NCBI GenBank assembly: GCA_963736055.1
Contig: CAVTNM010000008.1
Location: forward strand, 62,001-126,000
Length of the DNA: 64,000 bases
Direction of reading: 5' to 3'
From: AC-32 sp963736055
GTDB taxonomy: Bacteria > Actinomycetota > Thermoleophilia > Gaiellales > Gaiellaceae
Below are positions 54,309 through 62,330 of this stretch, piece after piece; position 1 is the first letter of the stretch; the number at the start of each line of letters is the position of its first letter. The translations under genes were made by a program, and so were the position numbers. The notes below the pieces were generated by a model that did no database searches, had not been told where the DNA came from, and saw nothing but the letters and a program-made list of their open reading frames with translations.

Positions 54309-55040
54309 GTGACCGACGACGTGCCGTCAGCGGGCCGCAAAGAGGCCGCCTCGCCGGAGGGGCAGGAGCCGCTCCGGACGTCCGTGCCTGCAGAAATCCG
54401 GAACCCGTCGTTTTCCGTCTCGGTCCGGGGCTACGACCGCGAGGCCGTCGACGAATTCGTTAAGCGCGTCAACCGGGTGATCGCCGAGCTGGAGGTGAGC
54501 CGCTCGCCGCAGGCGGCGGTCCGGCACGCCGTCGACCGGGTCACGGAGCAGACGAAGTCGATCCTCCAGGAGGCGCGCGAGTCGGCGGAGCAGATCACTG
54601 CCACGGCAGAAGCGGAAGGCGAGCAGATCGTGGCCGCGGCGAAAGCAAAGGCTGCCGACCTGGTCGTCAGCGCGGATGCCCACGCGGAGCGAGTGAACGG
54701 CGAGACGGCGCAACTTCTGTCGGACACGCACGCGGAAGCAGAGGGGATCCTCGCCCGCACCCGGGAAGAGGCGGCCGAGCTGCGAAGGCAGGCCGAGGAG
54801 CAGCTCGCCGCGCTCCATGCCGAGGCCGAGGCGCGAATGCGCGCGTTGCAGGCCGACACGAAGGCCGTCTGGAACGAACGCGACGAGCTACTCGAGGAGA
54901 TCCAGGGGATGGCGGGCAGGCTCCAGGACGCCGCCCGCGAGGCCGCAGCCCGCGTGCAACCTCCCGGCGCCGAGCCGTCGCCTCCCGCCGCGGATGATGG
55001 GGCTCCCACCGCAGTGAACTCGCCGGCGCAGGACGACTAG
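54309..55040 (+). CDS. DivIVA-domain coiled-coil protein
   Basis: 243 aa. N-terminal DivIVA-like region (IRNPSFSVSVRGYDREAVDE, about residues 30-50, then FVKRVNRVIAELE), followed by a long coiled coil with repeated Ala/Glu heptads (residues 70-215) and an acidic Pro-rich tail. Such proteins mark curved membrane at poles or septa. Function here is inferred. GTG start, divergent from the amidotransferase. Confidence 0.8.
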   Translation: MTDDVPSAGRKEAASPEGQEPLRTSVPAEIRNPSFSVSVRGYDREAVDEFVKRVNRVIAELEVSRSPQAAVRHAVDRVTEQTKSILQEARESAEQITATAEAEGEQIVAAAKAKAADLVVSADAHAERVNGETAQLLSDTHAEAEGILARTREEAAELRRQAEEQLAALHAEAEARMRALQADTKAVWNERDELLEEIQGMAGRLQDAAREAAARVQPPGAEPSPPAADDGAPTAVNSPAQDD

Positions 55041-55055
55041 CCGGACAGAGGCACG

Positions 55056-55602
55056 TTGACCGACCCCGGACTGCGTCCGGTTCTCGAGGACGAGACGATC
55101 CGGCTGGTGCCACTCACGCCGGACCACGAGCCCGGCGTCGCCGCTCTCGTGGAGGACGAGGACGTGCGCCTGTACACACGCGTGCCGACCGAGCCGACTG
55201 TCGACTTCGCCGCCGGGTGGCTGGCCAGGTACGAGGAGGGTTGGCGTGACGGATCGCGCGCGGGCTTTGCGATCGAGGCCCATGACGGCGAGTTTCTCGG
55301 GCTGGGGCTCTTCGTTCAGATCCATGAGGAAGGCCGGCAGGGAGAGATCGGCTACGTCGTCGGCCCCGCCGCACGCGGCCGCGGAGTCGCCACGCGGACC
55401 CTCCAGCTGCTCACCGACTGGGGATTCTCCGAGCTCGGGCTGGAGCGGATCGAGCTCTGGATCGACGTCGAGAACGTCGAGTCCGAGCGGGTCGTCCAAC
55501 GCGTGGAGTACGAGCACGAGGGCGTGCTTCGTTCCTGCTGGTTCAAAGAAAGAAGACATCCGCCGCGACTTCGGGATCTGGTCGAGGCTCGCCTCCAAGT
55601 AA
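55056..55602 (+). CDS. GNAT N-acetyltransferase (RimJ-like; frameshift near C-terminus)
   Basis: About 182 aa. Acetyl-CoA site in IGYVVGPAARGRGVATRTLQ; GLERIELWIDVENVESERVV and EYEHEGVLRS are typical of the RimJ/RimL group that acetylates protein N-termini or antibiotics. A break near 55545 shifts to KKEDIRRDFGIWSRLASK and a TAA that lies inside a 19-bp palindrome. Uncorrected, the frame runs on to a TAA inside a second identical palindrome at 55686-55704. TTG start. Confidence 0.85.
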
Positions 55603-55615
55603 CAGACTGTTACTT
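55597..55615. repeat. 19-bp palindrome with T tail, copy 1
   Basis: AAGTAACAGACTGTTACTT: 8-bp arms, 3-bp centre, followed by TCTC. It contains the corrected GNAT stop codon (AAG TAA). Identical to the copy at 55686-55704. Probably a weak AT-rich terminator. Confidence 0.75.
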
Positions 55616-55685
55616 TCTCCCTCCACCAGCCGGGGAACAGCAACCTGAGCTGAGAAGGGGTCTCGCTGGCTCGAGCCTGCCGTTC

Positions 55686-55704
55686 AAGTAACAGACTGTT
55701 ACTT
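55686..55704. repeat. 19-bp palindrome with T tail, copy 2
   Basis: Identical 19 bp to copy 1, starting 89 bp further on, again preceded by C and followed by TCTC. Sits in the 225-bp gap between the GNAT gene and tRNA-Ser(CGA). Confidence 0.75.
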
Positions 55705-55827
55705 TCTCTCGGGCCCTCGCAGGGCTGCAGCGCCCTCCAATCGCGGGCAGGCCGAGAACCCGGGCCGGCCGTTGCCCGCTTCTCGCCGGCGACGCTCGCA
55801 GCAGCCCGCTGGTTCTCGGCTCGGTCA

Positions 55828-55918
55828 GGCGGAGGGGGAGGGATTTGAACCCTCGTCGGACCTAACGGCCCGAAACGGTTTTCGAGACCGCCGCATTCGA
55901 CCGCTCTGCCACCCCTCC
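55828..55918 (-). tRNA. tRNA-Ser(CGA)
   Basis: 91-nt class II tRNA. Acceptor GGAGGGG/CCCCTCC, anticodon loop CTCGAAA (CGA) on the CGGT/ACCG stem, long variable arm, T-arm GAGGG-TTCAAAT-CCCTC. Reads UCG. Confidence 0.97.
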
Positions 55919-56021
55919 ACTGCCGGAAGGGTAACGCCACGGCTCGCCGCCGACCGGAAAACCAGCCCCAGAGCGCTCGCAGCGGCGGGGACGCCGGTCG
56001 TGGCTCTGAAAGATCACCCGG

Positions 56022-56375
56022 ATGACTGCGACCACAAGCTCGTCCGAGCGTGCGGCCGGCGCGTCGCTCGTCCTCCTGACCTTGCAGCCGGCCAGTTCCT
56101 GATGACGCTCGACAGCTCGGTGATGAACGTCTCGATTGCCACGGTCGCCAAGGACGTCGGAACGACGGTGACCGGCATTCAGGGTGCGATCACTGCCTAC
56201 ACGCTCGTGATGGCGGCCCTGATGATCACCGGCGCGAAGATCGGATCCATGATCGGGCGCAAGCGCGCCTTCGCAATCGGGTGCGTCATCTACGGCTGCG
56301 GCTCCTTCACCACCGCTTCGCCACGAGCCTCCCGGTTCTGTTGATCGGCTGGTCCTTCCTCGAAGCGCGCCGGGT
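56022..56375 (+). pseudogene. Truncated MFS (DHA2/EmrB-type) transporter fragment
   Basis: About 118 codons from MTATTSSSERAAGASLVLL. The second segment AGQFLMTLDSSVMNVSIATV and GAKIGSMIGRKRAFAIGCVI are the first helices and A motif of 14-TM drug transporters. The reading shifts near 56087 and 56315, and all similarity ends after LPVLLIGWSFLE at about 56375, only 33 bp from the 3' end of tRNA-Ser(GCU). The remaining ten-plus helices are missing, so it cannot be functional. The truncation point suggests a past insertion and deletion at the tRNA. Confidence 0.75.
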
Positions 56376-56407
56376 AGCGGCGTTCGCCGGCGAACGGACC
56401 GCTGGAG

Positions 56408-56499
56408 CGGAGAAGGAGGGATTCGAACCCTCGAGGCAGGGATTCTCCCCACCTAACGCCTTAGCAGGGCGCCGCCTTCAGCCACTCGGCCACTTCTCC
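56408..56499 (-). tRNA. tRNA-Ser(GCU)
   Basis: 92-nt class II tRNA. Acceptor GGAGAAG/CTTCTCC, anticodon loop CTGCTAA (GCU) on the CGCC/GGCG stem, long variable arm, T-arm GAGGG-TTCGAAT-CCCTC. Reads AGC/AGU. Confidence 0.97.
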
Positions 56500-56551
56500 G
56501 GGCGGGCACAGGATAGCCGAGGATCCCGCCGTCCTTCCCCCTCGTGCGCCG

Positions 56552-57052
56552 CTAGCCGACCGTTACCTTCTGCTCCATCCCGAGCTGCCGGTGGCCCGGA
56601 ATCGTGCAGTAGAAGTCGTAGGTGCCGCGCTTCAGCTCGACCGTCAGCGCCTCACCGCCGCCGGGGCTGATGTCGGGCGTCCGCCCTCCGCCGCCGGGGC
56701 CCTGGATCTTGAGGTTGTGCGGCACCTTTCCCTCGTTGCGCACGTCGAACGTGTAGATGCCCGGCTGGAACGCCGTCTTGGGCAGGCGAATCTTGTAGTC
56801 CACCTCGACGACCGGGACCGAGGTCGCCGCGGCCTCGGCCTCCGAGGCCTCCTTGCCGAACCGTGTCACCGCCGTGAGCATCCCGACGAACAGCAGCACG
56901 CAGACGACCACGAAGATCGGCAGTCCGCGACCGGGGAACTGCGGCTTGAAGCGCGGCACGACCATCGAAACGATGATTGAGAACCCGACGAAAGCGGCCG
57001 CTACGAGCGCGAGCCCGACCTTGTTGCCGGTGGAGAGACCGAGCAGCAGCAC
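56552..57052 (-). CDS. Membrane-anchored cupredoxin
   Basis: 166 aa. Two N-terminal membrane helices (about 8-33 and 44-62), then a plastocyanin-like domain. The four copper ligands are all visible: His in GKVPHNLKI, and Cys, His and Met in FYCTIPGHRQLGMEQKV. A type 1 copper electron carrier or copper-binding protein outside the membrane. GTG start; lies 30 bp downstream of the aquaporin gene. Confidence 0.88.
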   Translation of the reverse strand: MLLLGLSTGNKVGLALVAAAFVGFSIIVSMVVPRFKPQFPGRGLPIFVVVCVLLFVGMLTAVTRFGKEASEAEAAATSVPVVEVDYKIRLPKTAFQPGIYTFDVRNEGKVPHNLKIQGPGGGGRTPDISPGGGEALTVELKRGTYDFYCTIPGHRQLGMEQKVTVG

Positions 57053-57082
57053 CGCGGGAACCTACCACGGCGCGAGGCCGGC

Positions 57083-57810
57083 TTAGGTCGCCGCTGCGTC
57101 TCCCGGCCGAGGCTCTTCGATCCCGGTCTCGGAGGCCCGACCGGCTCGGGCGCGACCGGGCGCAGATAGAGGTACTCGTAGAGCAGAGCCGCGGCAACGC
57201 CGCCGAGCGCCGGGCCGACATACCAGACCCAGGCGTTGCTCCAGACGTTCTGCACGAGCTCCGGGCCGAAGGCGCGCGCCGGGTTCATCGCGGCGCCCGT
57301 GTACGGCCCGCCGATGTAGATGTCGAGGGTGATCGTGAAGCCGATCGCGAGCCCCGAGATCACCGAGAACGCGCCGCGCGGATCGACGGCCGTCGCGAAG
57401 ACCACCCAGACCAGGAAGAACGTCAGCACCGCTTCGATTACGAGCCCGGACCCGCCACTGATGCCCGGGCCGAGCGCCGGGACGCCGAGGTCGACAGCAT
57501 CGACCTGCGACTGCGGCAGCAGGGCCGTAAGCAGGAACGCCGCCAGCGCCGCCGCGATGAACTGCGAGAACCAGTAGGTCGCCGCCAGGCGAGGCTCGAT
57601 CCGTTTTGTCGCGAAGAACCCGAGAGTGATGGCGGGATTGAAGTGACCGCCCGAGATGTGGCCGACAGCGCACGCCATCACGCCGATCGCGAGCCCGTGG
57701 GCGAGACCGATCGCGGTGAGGTTCGCGCCGTGCGTGGCGATGATCGACCCGCAACCGACGAAAATCAGCGTGAAGGTGCCGACGAACTCGGCCACCCCTC
57801 GCCTGAGCAT
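57083..57810 (-). CDS. Aquaporin (MIP family; frameshift at C-terminus)
   Basis: About 242 aa, six helices and both half-helix NPA motifs (GHISGGHFNPAIT and GAAMNPARAFGPELV). The AEFVGTFTLIFVGCG opening and length fit AqpZ-type water channels, though the selectivity residues cannot be judged safely. The uninterrupted frame runs 27 residues too far. A shift near 57115 gives a short natural tail (ETGIEEPRPGDAAAT) and stop 57083. ATG 57810, with a GTG at 57822 as alternative. Confidence 0.88.
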
Positions 57811-58054
57811 GTCCGTCTGCACGTGCTCAACCCTAGAAAGGCCGCCGGATGGCACGAGAAGCGCTCCATCGAGGGATCTAAGGAACCGGCTCCGGAGGCC
57901 GACTTTCTACTCGCTACCACTGCGGAACGAAAGGCGGCAACCGATGTCTGCGGACGACCTCGAAGCGCAAGCTGCGGAACTTCCCCGCGGCGAACCTGAA
58001 CCAGCGCATCACAGCGACGGCCTAGCTTCCTCCGGGCTCGATGCTCGGAGGGCT

Positions 58055-58816
58055 CTAGCCCTCGTCCCGGGAGCGCGGCGGCAGGGGCGGCAGCTCCTTG
58101 CCCTGGCCGAACTCGCGCTCCGCGGCACGCGCCGCGACCCAGTGGCGAAGACCGAGCCCTACGGGCAGCAGCACGATCAGCATCAAGATGCCCAGCGGCA
58201 CGAGCAGCCAGCGCTCGGTCAGGTGCGGCCCGATTCCAGGATCTTTCGGCTCAGGCCCCGACCTCGGCTGGTCGGCCGCAGTCACGAGCGTCTCGCGCGG
58301 CTGGAAGTAATCGACGAGCCAGTGCCGGGCCGGCCCTTTGCCGACAGCCAGCAGCTCCATGTCCACCCCGAGCGGCTGCACCTTCCGCGTGCGGGCACGC
58401 AGGTAGAGCTGCACCATCACGTCGTTTCGGTAGGAGGCGGCGATCCGGGCGCCGTGCTTGTAGACGGGGTAGCGGTAGATCGGGTTGTCGCCGTGCGCCC
58501 ACTGCGCCCGCGTGACACCGCTTCGGAGATTCGTGGTCGAGAGGTCGTAGGCCGCGATGAGGTCCTTGCCCGCGACGCCGTCCTCGACGAACTGGTTCAC
58601 CACCGACAGGATCGCCCGGCGGTCGTCCGCTGCGAGCCGGGTCGGCACCTGCACGTGGGTGACCTGAGCGTGTCCGCCCTCGAACGTCTCCTTGTGGGGC
58701 TTGGCGGTGTTCCTGAAGTTGAGAGCGAGAACCGTCGCCACGAGAGCCGCGCCGACGAGGATCGCAAGAACCAACGCACGCTTCCGGCGCCGAGGCGAAT
58801 CGAGCAGACCCCGCAT
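58055..58816 (-). CDS. Membrane-anchored extracytoplasmic protein of unknown function
   Basis: 253 aa. N-terminal helix (ALVLAILVGAALVATVLAL), a domain of about 160 residues including AILSVVNQFVEDGVAGKDLI and RSGVTRAQWAHGDNPIYRYP, reminiscent of NTF2-like folds, and a C-terminal helix (LLVPLGILMLIVLLPVGLGL). The termini are cytoplasmic. No family recognised. ATG 58816, divergent from the channel-like gene. The 244 bp between its stop and the aquaporin start hold no supported gene. Confidence 0.65.
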   Translation of the reverse strand: MRGLLDSPRRRKRALVLAILVGAALVATVLALNFRNTAKPHKETFEGGHAQVTHVQVPTRLAADDRRAILSVVNQFVEDGVAGKDLIAAYDLSTTNLRSGVTRAQWAHGDNPIYRYPVYKHGARIAASYRNDVMVQLYLRARTRKVQPLGVDMELLAVGKGPARHWLVDYFQPRETLVTAADQPRSGPEPKDPGIGPHLTERWLLVPLGILMLIVLLPVGLGLRHWVAARAAEREFGQGKELPPLPPRSRDEG

Positions 58817-58861
58817 GACGAGCACGATAGCGGCGACGCGAGGGCCCTTCCTCCTGCGCTC

Positions 58862-59146
58862 ATGGTCGTCCTCCTGACGCTGGTGGTGGATGCCGCCGGC
58901 TCGGTAGCGATCTTCTTCGCGGAGCGGCACGCCCGCGGCACCGAGGTGCACACTTTCGGACAAGCCGTCTTCTTCACCACCGTGCAGCTGCTGACGGTCT
59001 CCTCTCAGCTGCGCAACCCGCTGACCGTCGCGGGCCGGCTGATCGACATCGTGCTCGAGTTCTGGGCGGTGCTCGTCGTCGCCGGCTCGGCCGGAGCGAT
59101 GGCGGCCTTCTTCCAGAACGCGGACACCGCCTCAACTCGACGCTGA
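58862..59146 (+). CDS. Two-TM channel-like protein with non-canonical filter
   Basis: 94 aa. Helix 1 (VVLLTLVVDAAGSVAIFFAE), a pore-loop-like segment FFTTVQLLTVSSQLRNPLT, and helix 2 (IDIVLEFWAVLVVAGSAGAM). The layout equals the Ion_trans_2 potassium-channel pore, but the TVGYGD filter is TVSSQL. Likely a membrane pore or a structural relative; potassium selectivity is not expected. The stop overlaps the end of the convergent hydrolase-cyclase gene by 15 bases. Confidence 0.7.
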   Translation: MVVLLTLVVDAAGSVAIFFAERHARGTEVHTFGQAVFFTTVQLLTVSSQLRNPLTVAGRLIDIVLEFWAVLVVAGSAGAMAAFFQNADTASTRR

Positions 59147-60522
59147 GCCGCTGACCTCCTCGAAGTCCTCGCGTCCTTCGACCGCGAACAGGAGCCACTC
59201 GCCCGGAACACCCTTCAGGCTTGCCGACCCACGCTCGCGAAAGCGCAGGCCCGAGCCGGCGACGAGATCCCTCACGGTGCTCGAGACCAGCACCTCCCCA
59301 GGCTCGGCCTCCTTGGCGATCCGGGCACCGATGTGGACCGCGATGCCGCCGACCTTCCCGTCGATCACCTCGCACTCGCCGGTGTGGAGGCCTGCCCGGA
59401 CCTCGAGGCCGAGCTCCCGCACTTCCTCCGCGATCATCTCGGCGCACCTGATCGCGCGGGCCTGGACCGTCGAAGCGGGCGAAGAAGCCGTCGCCCGCGA
59501 CGTCGAGCTCTGCGCCGCGGAACCGGATCAGCTCCCGGCGGATGACGGAGTGGTGTCGCTCGAGCAGCTCTCGCCAGGCGCGGTCGCCGAGCTCCGCGGC
59601 TCTCGCCGTCGAGCCGACGATGTCGGTGAAGAGGATCGTCGCAAGGACGCGCTCTGGCTCGGCATCGTCCCAGCCGCCGGCTTCCCAGACCTCCGTCGTG
59701 AAGCGCTCGATCTCGTTCGCGATCAGCGAAGCGGTTGATGTGCCGAAGGCGAGGTGGCCGGCGCCCGGGATCTCGACGAGGCGTGCTGTTGGAATGCGCG
59801 ACGCCAAGTACCGGGCCGCCTCGACCGGCACGATCGAGTCCTCCGAGCCGTGCAGGACCAGGGTCGGGACGCGCACGGCCGGTAGGACGTGGCGGATGTC
59901 GATCTCCTTGTTCATCCGGTTCAGCGCCTCGATCGCCCCGGGGCTGGCGCCGTAGCGGAAGTACTCCAGGAACTCGTCGACCTCGTCCTCATCGAAGAGG
60001 CCCAGGTCGCGGGCCGCCTCCCTGGCCCCTTCACGGGGACCGAACATCCGCAGGTTCCGGTCGACCGCGCGCTGGTACTCGTCCTCGGTAACGCCCCACG
60101 GATAGTCGGGCGCCCACATCCGGCGCGGAAAGGCGCTGCGGACGACCAGCGCCGCCGTCCGCTCCGGATAGGTGGCGGCAAACAGGATCGCCATCGCCGC
60201 ACCCTCCGAGAGCCCGTAGAACGCCGCGCGGCCGGAGCCGGCGGCGTCCATGACCGCGCGCACGTCGTCCATCCGAGTCTCCAGCGTGGTCGCGCCGCTG
60301 ACCCGGTCCGACATCCCGGTCCCGCGCTTGTCGAAGCGGACGAGTCGCGAGAACGACCCCATCTGCACCAGGAACGGCGAGAACGAGTCGAGCTTCCAGG
60401 CCTGCTCCAGGTGGGTGACACCGCCCGGTGCGAAGACGAGGTCGAACTGGACCGTCACCGCTGACCTCGTAGGCGATGTTGACGTCGCCGCTCTTCGCGT
60501 AGCGAACCTCCGGACGCTCCAT
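59132..60522 (-). CDS. Alpha/beta hydrolase - class III cyclase fusion (frameshifted)
   Basis: About 463 aa. The hydrolase (1-290) has the nucleophile elbow YGLSEGAAMA, acid in LHGSEDSIVP and His in IPGAGHLAFG. The cyclase (300-463) has metal Asp residues in LFTDIVGSTARAAEL and LDVAGDGFFARF, but the usual Asn of the NxxxR pair is His in GIAVHIGARI. Breaks near 60453 and 59460 are each repaired by one base. Such fusions are frequent in mycobacteria and Thermoleophilia. The hydrolase may act as a lipid or small-molecule sensor. ATG 60522. Confidence 0.85.
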
Positions 60523-60636
60523 TCCGTCAAGTCTGCGGGGCAACTCGGGCCGACGCAATCCTTCGTGAGGGGAGGGGTCCGAGCGCGCACAAAATCCTTA
60601 CTTGAAATCCGGGTCGCGCGTCGATACGTTCCAGGC

Positions 60637-61191
60637 TTGCCCGTCCTCGCCAGGTCATCTCTGAGGATCGTTCTCTTCGGCTGCCTCGTCGCGGCGCTCA
60701 TCGCGGCGACATCGGCACAGGCGGCCAAGAGGCACGTCGCCTATGGGAAGCCCGGCAACGTGCAGGTGACCAAGATCCAGGGCCAGCACGACAGCGCCAC
60801 CACGCCCCCGGTGGTCATCTTCCCGACCCACCTGATCCGGCGCACGACCATGAAGGCGGGAGTCGGCAAGACCCAGAAGGTCTGCATCATGATGCAGATC
60901 TGGGTCCAGGTGGGAAACCCGCCCACCGCGTGGACGGTCAAGGCACACAGCAAGAACTACTGCACGCTGCTCCCGCCCGGCACCTGGGCGAAGATGGGCC
61001 AGTGGAATTGGACCGGCACCGTCGCCACTCCGTACCACGCCGAGTACGTCGTCACCTGGTCGACGAAGAAGCGCAAGCTGGCGAAGGCGACATACGACTT
61101 CAACGTCGCCGACGACTACCAGTGCCTGTCGCTCTTCTGCCTCGTCGACACCGACCCGACGACCCACTTCCCCTACATCAGCTTCAACTAG
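60637..61191 (+). CDS. Small secreted protein of unknown function
   Basis: 184 aa from a TTG at 60637. Signal peptide (LRIVLFGCLVAALIAATSAQA), then a beta-rich mature domain with KVCIMMQIWVQVGNPPTAWT and WAKMGQWNWTGTVATPYHAE and a C-terminal Cys pair (CLSLFCLVDTDPTTHF). No family recognised. The start is uncertain. Confidence 0.65.
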   Translation: MPVLARSSLRIVLFGCLVAALIAATSAQAAKRHVAYGKPGNVQVTKIQGQHDSATTPPVVIFPTHLIRRTTMKAGVGKTQKVCIMMQIWVQVGNPPTAWTVKAHSKNYCTLLPPGTWAKMGQWNWTGTVATPYHAEYVVTWSTKKRKLAKATYDFNVADDYQCLSLFCLVDTDPTTHFPYISFN

Positions 61192-61560
61192 GCGATGCTT
61201 CTGTCTGCCGGGCCGGCCGTCCGGCGCTTTACCCGTCTGGACCTGGGTCGATACGACCCGGGGCTCCTGCCTGATCCACCGCCGTTCGGTTCCATCGGGA
61301 CACATCGCGAGGATGCCTTCCTGCTGGTGGGGCGAGAGACGATCCACCGTCCGTCCGCCGACCAGGTGGGATCCTGCCCGTCGTCGCTGATCCTGTGCGC
61401 GTCGCTGCCGTCGCTGTTCATGACCCAGATCCCGGACTCACGCTCGTAGGCGATGCAGTTGCCATCAGGTGACCAGGTGGGGGTATGCGCGCCGGGAAGG
61501 AGCTCGACCCGACTGCCGTGCGCGGCAGGGTCAACATCGTCCTGTTCGGCCGACCCGGGA
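61188..61560 (-). pseudogene. TolB/PD40-type propeller remnant
   Basis: Two blade signatures are readable: HTPTWSPDGNCIAYERESGI and HRISDDGQDPTWSADGRWIV, then, in another frame, GILAMCPDGTERRW. An in-frame stop lies just upstream near 61568 and no start is evident. Probably the decayed or frame-broken end of a secreted propeller protein. On the plus strand, 61560-61692 also reads protein-like (LGDSTAFVEVAARNMRGNSR), but I cannot assign it. Confidence 0.5.
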
Positions 61561-61692
61561 ATTTCCGTTCACCTCGCTTGCAACTGGAGCTCGGTCAGAC
61601 TGGGAGACAGCACCGCCTTCGTCGAGGTCGCGGCCAGAAACATGCGTGGTAACAGCCGGATCGCGATCTATCCCTTCGACGTCGTCAACTAG

Positions 61693-61882
61693 CTGGCGAC
61701 TGGCCCGCTGTCGCCCCGACCGCGATGAGGTCCATCAGCACCTCGCCAAACTAGGCGGTTTTCGGAGCGGACTAGGCTACCCGGCGCCAGGCGCCCGGTC
61801 CTAGGACCGATGTCCCATTGCGACCTGGACCGGCTCCCGGGCAGTCTCGACTCGACCAATCGAGACCCCCAAGGAGGGCCCC
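61693..61882. other. Non-coding stretch before the small secreted protein
   Basis: 190 bp without a supported frame, continuous with the degenerate region 61192-61692. It ends in the strong ribosome site AAGGAGGG of the next gene, so it holds that gene's promoter. Confidence 0.45.
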
Positions 61883-62275
61883 GTGAAGAAGCTCAACCTC
61901 ATCGGATTCGCCGCGCTCGTGGCAATGCTCGTCGCCTTCGCCTCGACCGCGACCGCCGCCGGCACCAAGGGCGGCAAGGGCATCGTCAAGACCGGCAAGT
62001 GCACCGCCTCCAGCCACTGGAAGCTGAAGGCCAAGTCCGACGACGGCCGCCTCGAGACGGAGTTCGAGGTCGACCAGAACCGCGTCGGCAGGCGCTGGCG
62101 CGTCACGATCTCCCACAACGGCGCGAACGTCTTCAGAGGCATTCGCATGACCGTCGCCCGGAGCGGCTCGTTCACCGTCCGTCGCCTGCTCGCCCCCGCG
62201 GCCCCGAACACGATCGTCGCGACCGCGAAGGCACTGCGGGGCGGCGAGAGCTGCCGCGCCGTCCTCTCGCTCTAG
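61883..62275 (+). CDS. Small secreted protein of unknown function
   Basis: 130 aa. GTG start with a strong AAGGAGGG site. Signal peptide (LIGFAALVAMLVAFASTATA), then a beta-rich basic domain with two cysteines (KTGKCTASSHWKLKAKSDDG, GGESCRAVLSL) that probably form a disulfide. No family recognised. Followed by a strong bidirectional terminator. Confidence 0.75.
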   Translation: MKKLNLIGFAALVAMLVAFASTATAAGTKGGKGIVKTGKCTASSHWKLKAKSDDGRLETEFEVDQNRVGRRWRVTISHNGANVFRGIRMTVARSGSFTVRRLLAPAAPNTIVATAKALRGGESCRAVLSL

Positions 62276-62294
62276 CTCATCCCGACCCATCCCC

Positions 62295-62328
62295 ACGCCG
62301 AGACCGGGCCTCTCCCCGGTCTCGGCGT
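62295..62328. terminator. Bidirectional terminator
   Basis: Perfect 14-bp stem ACGCCGAGACCGGG with its complement and a 6-base loop, between the convergent secreted-protein gene and the response regulator (stop at 62331). Serves both directions. Confidence 0.88.
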
Positions 62329-62330
62329 GT

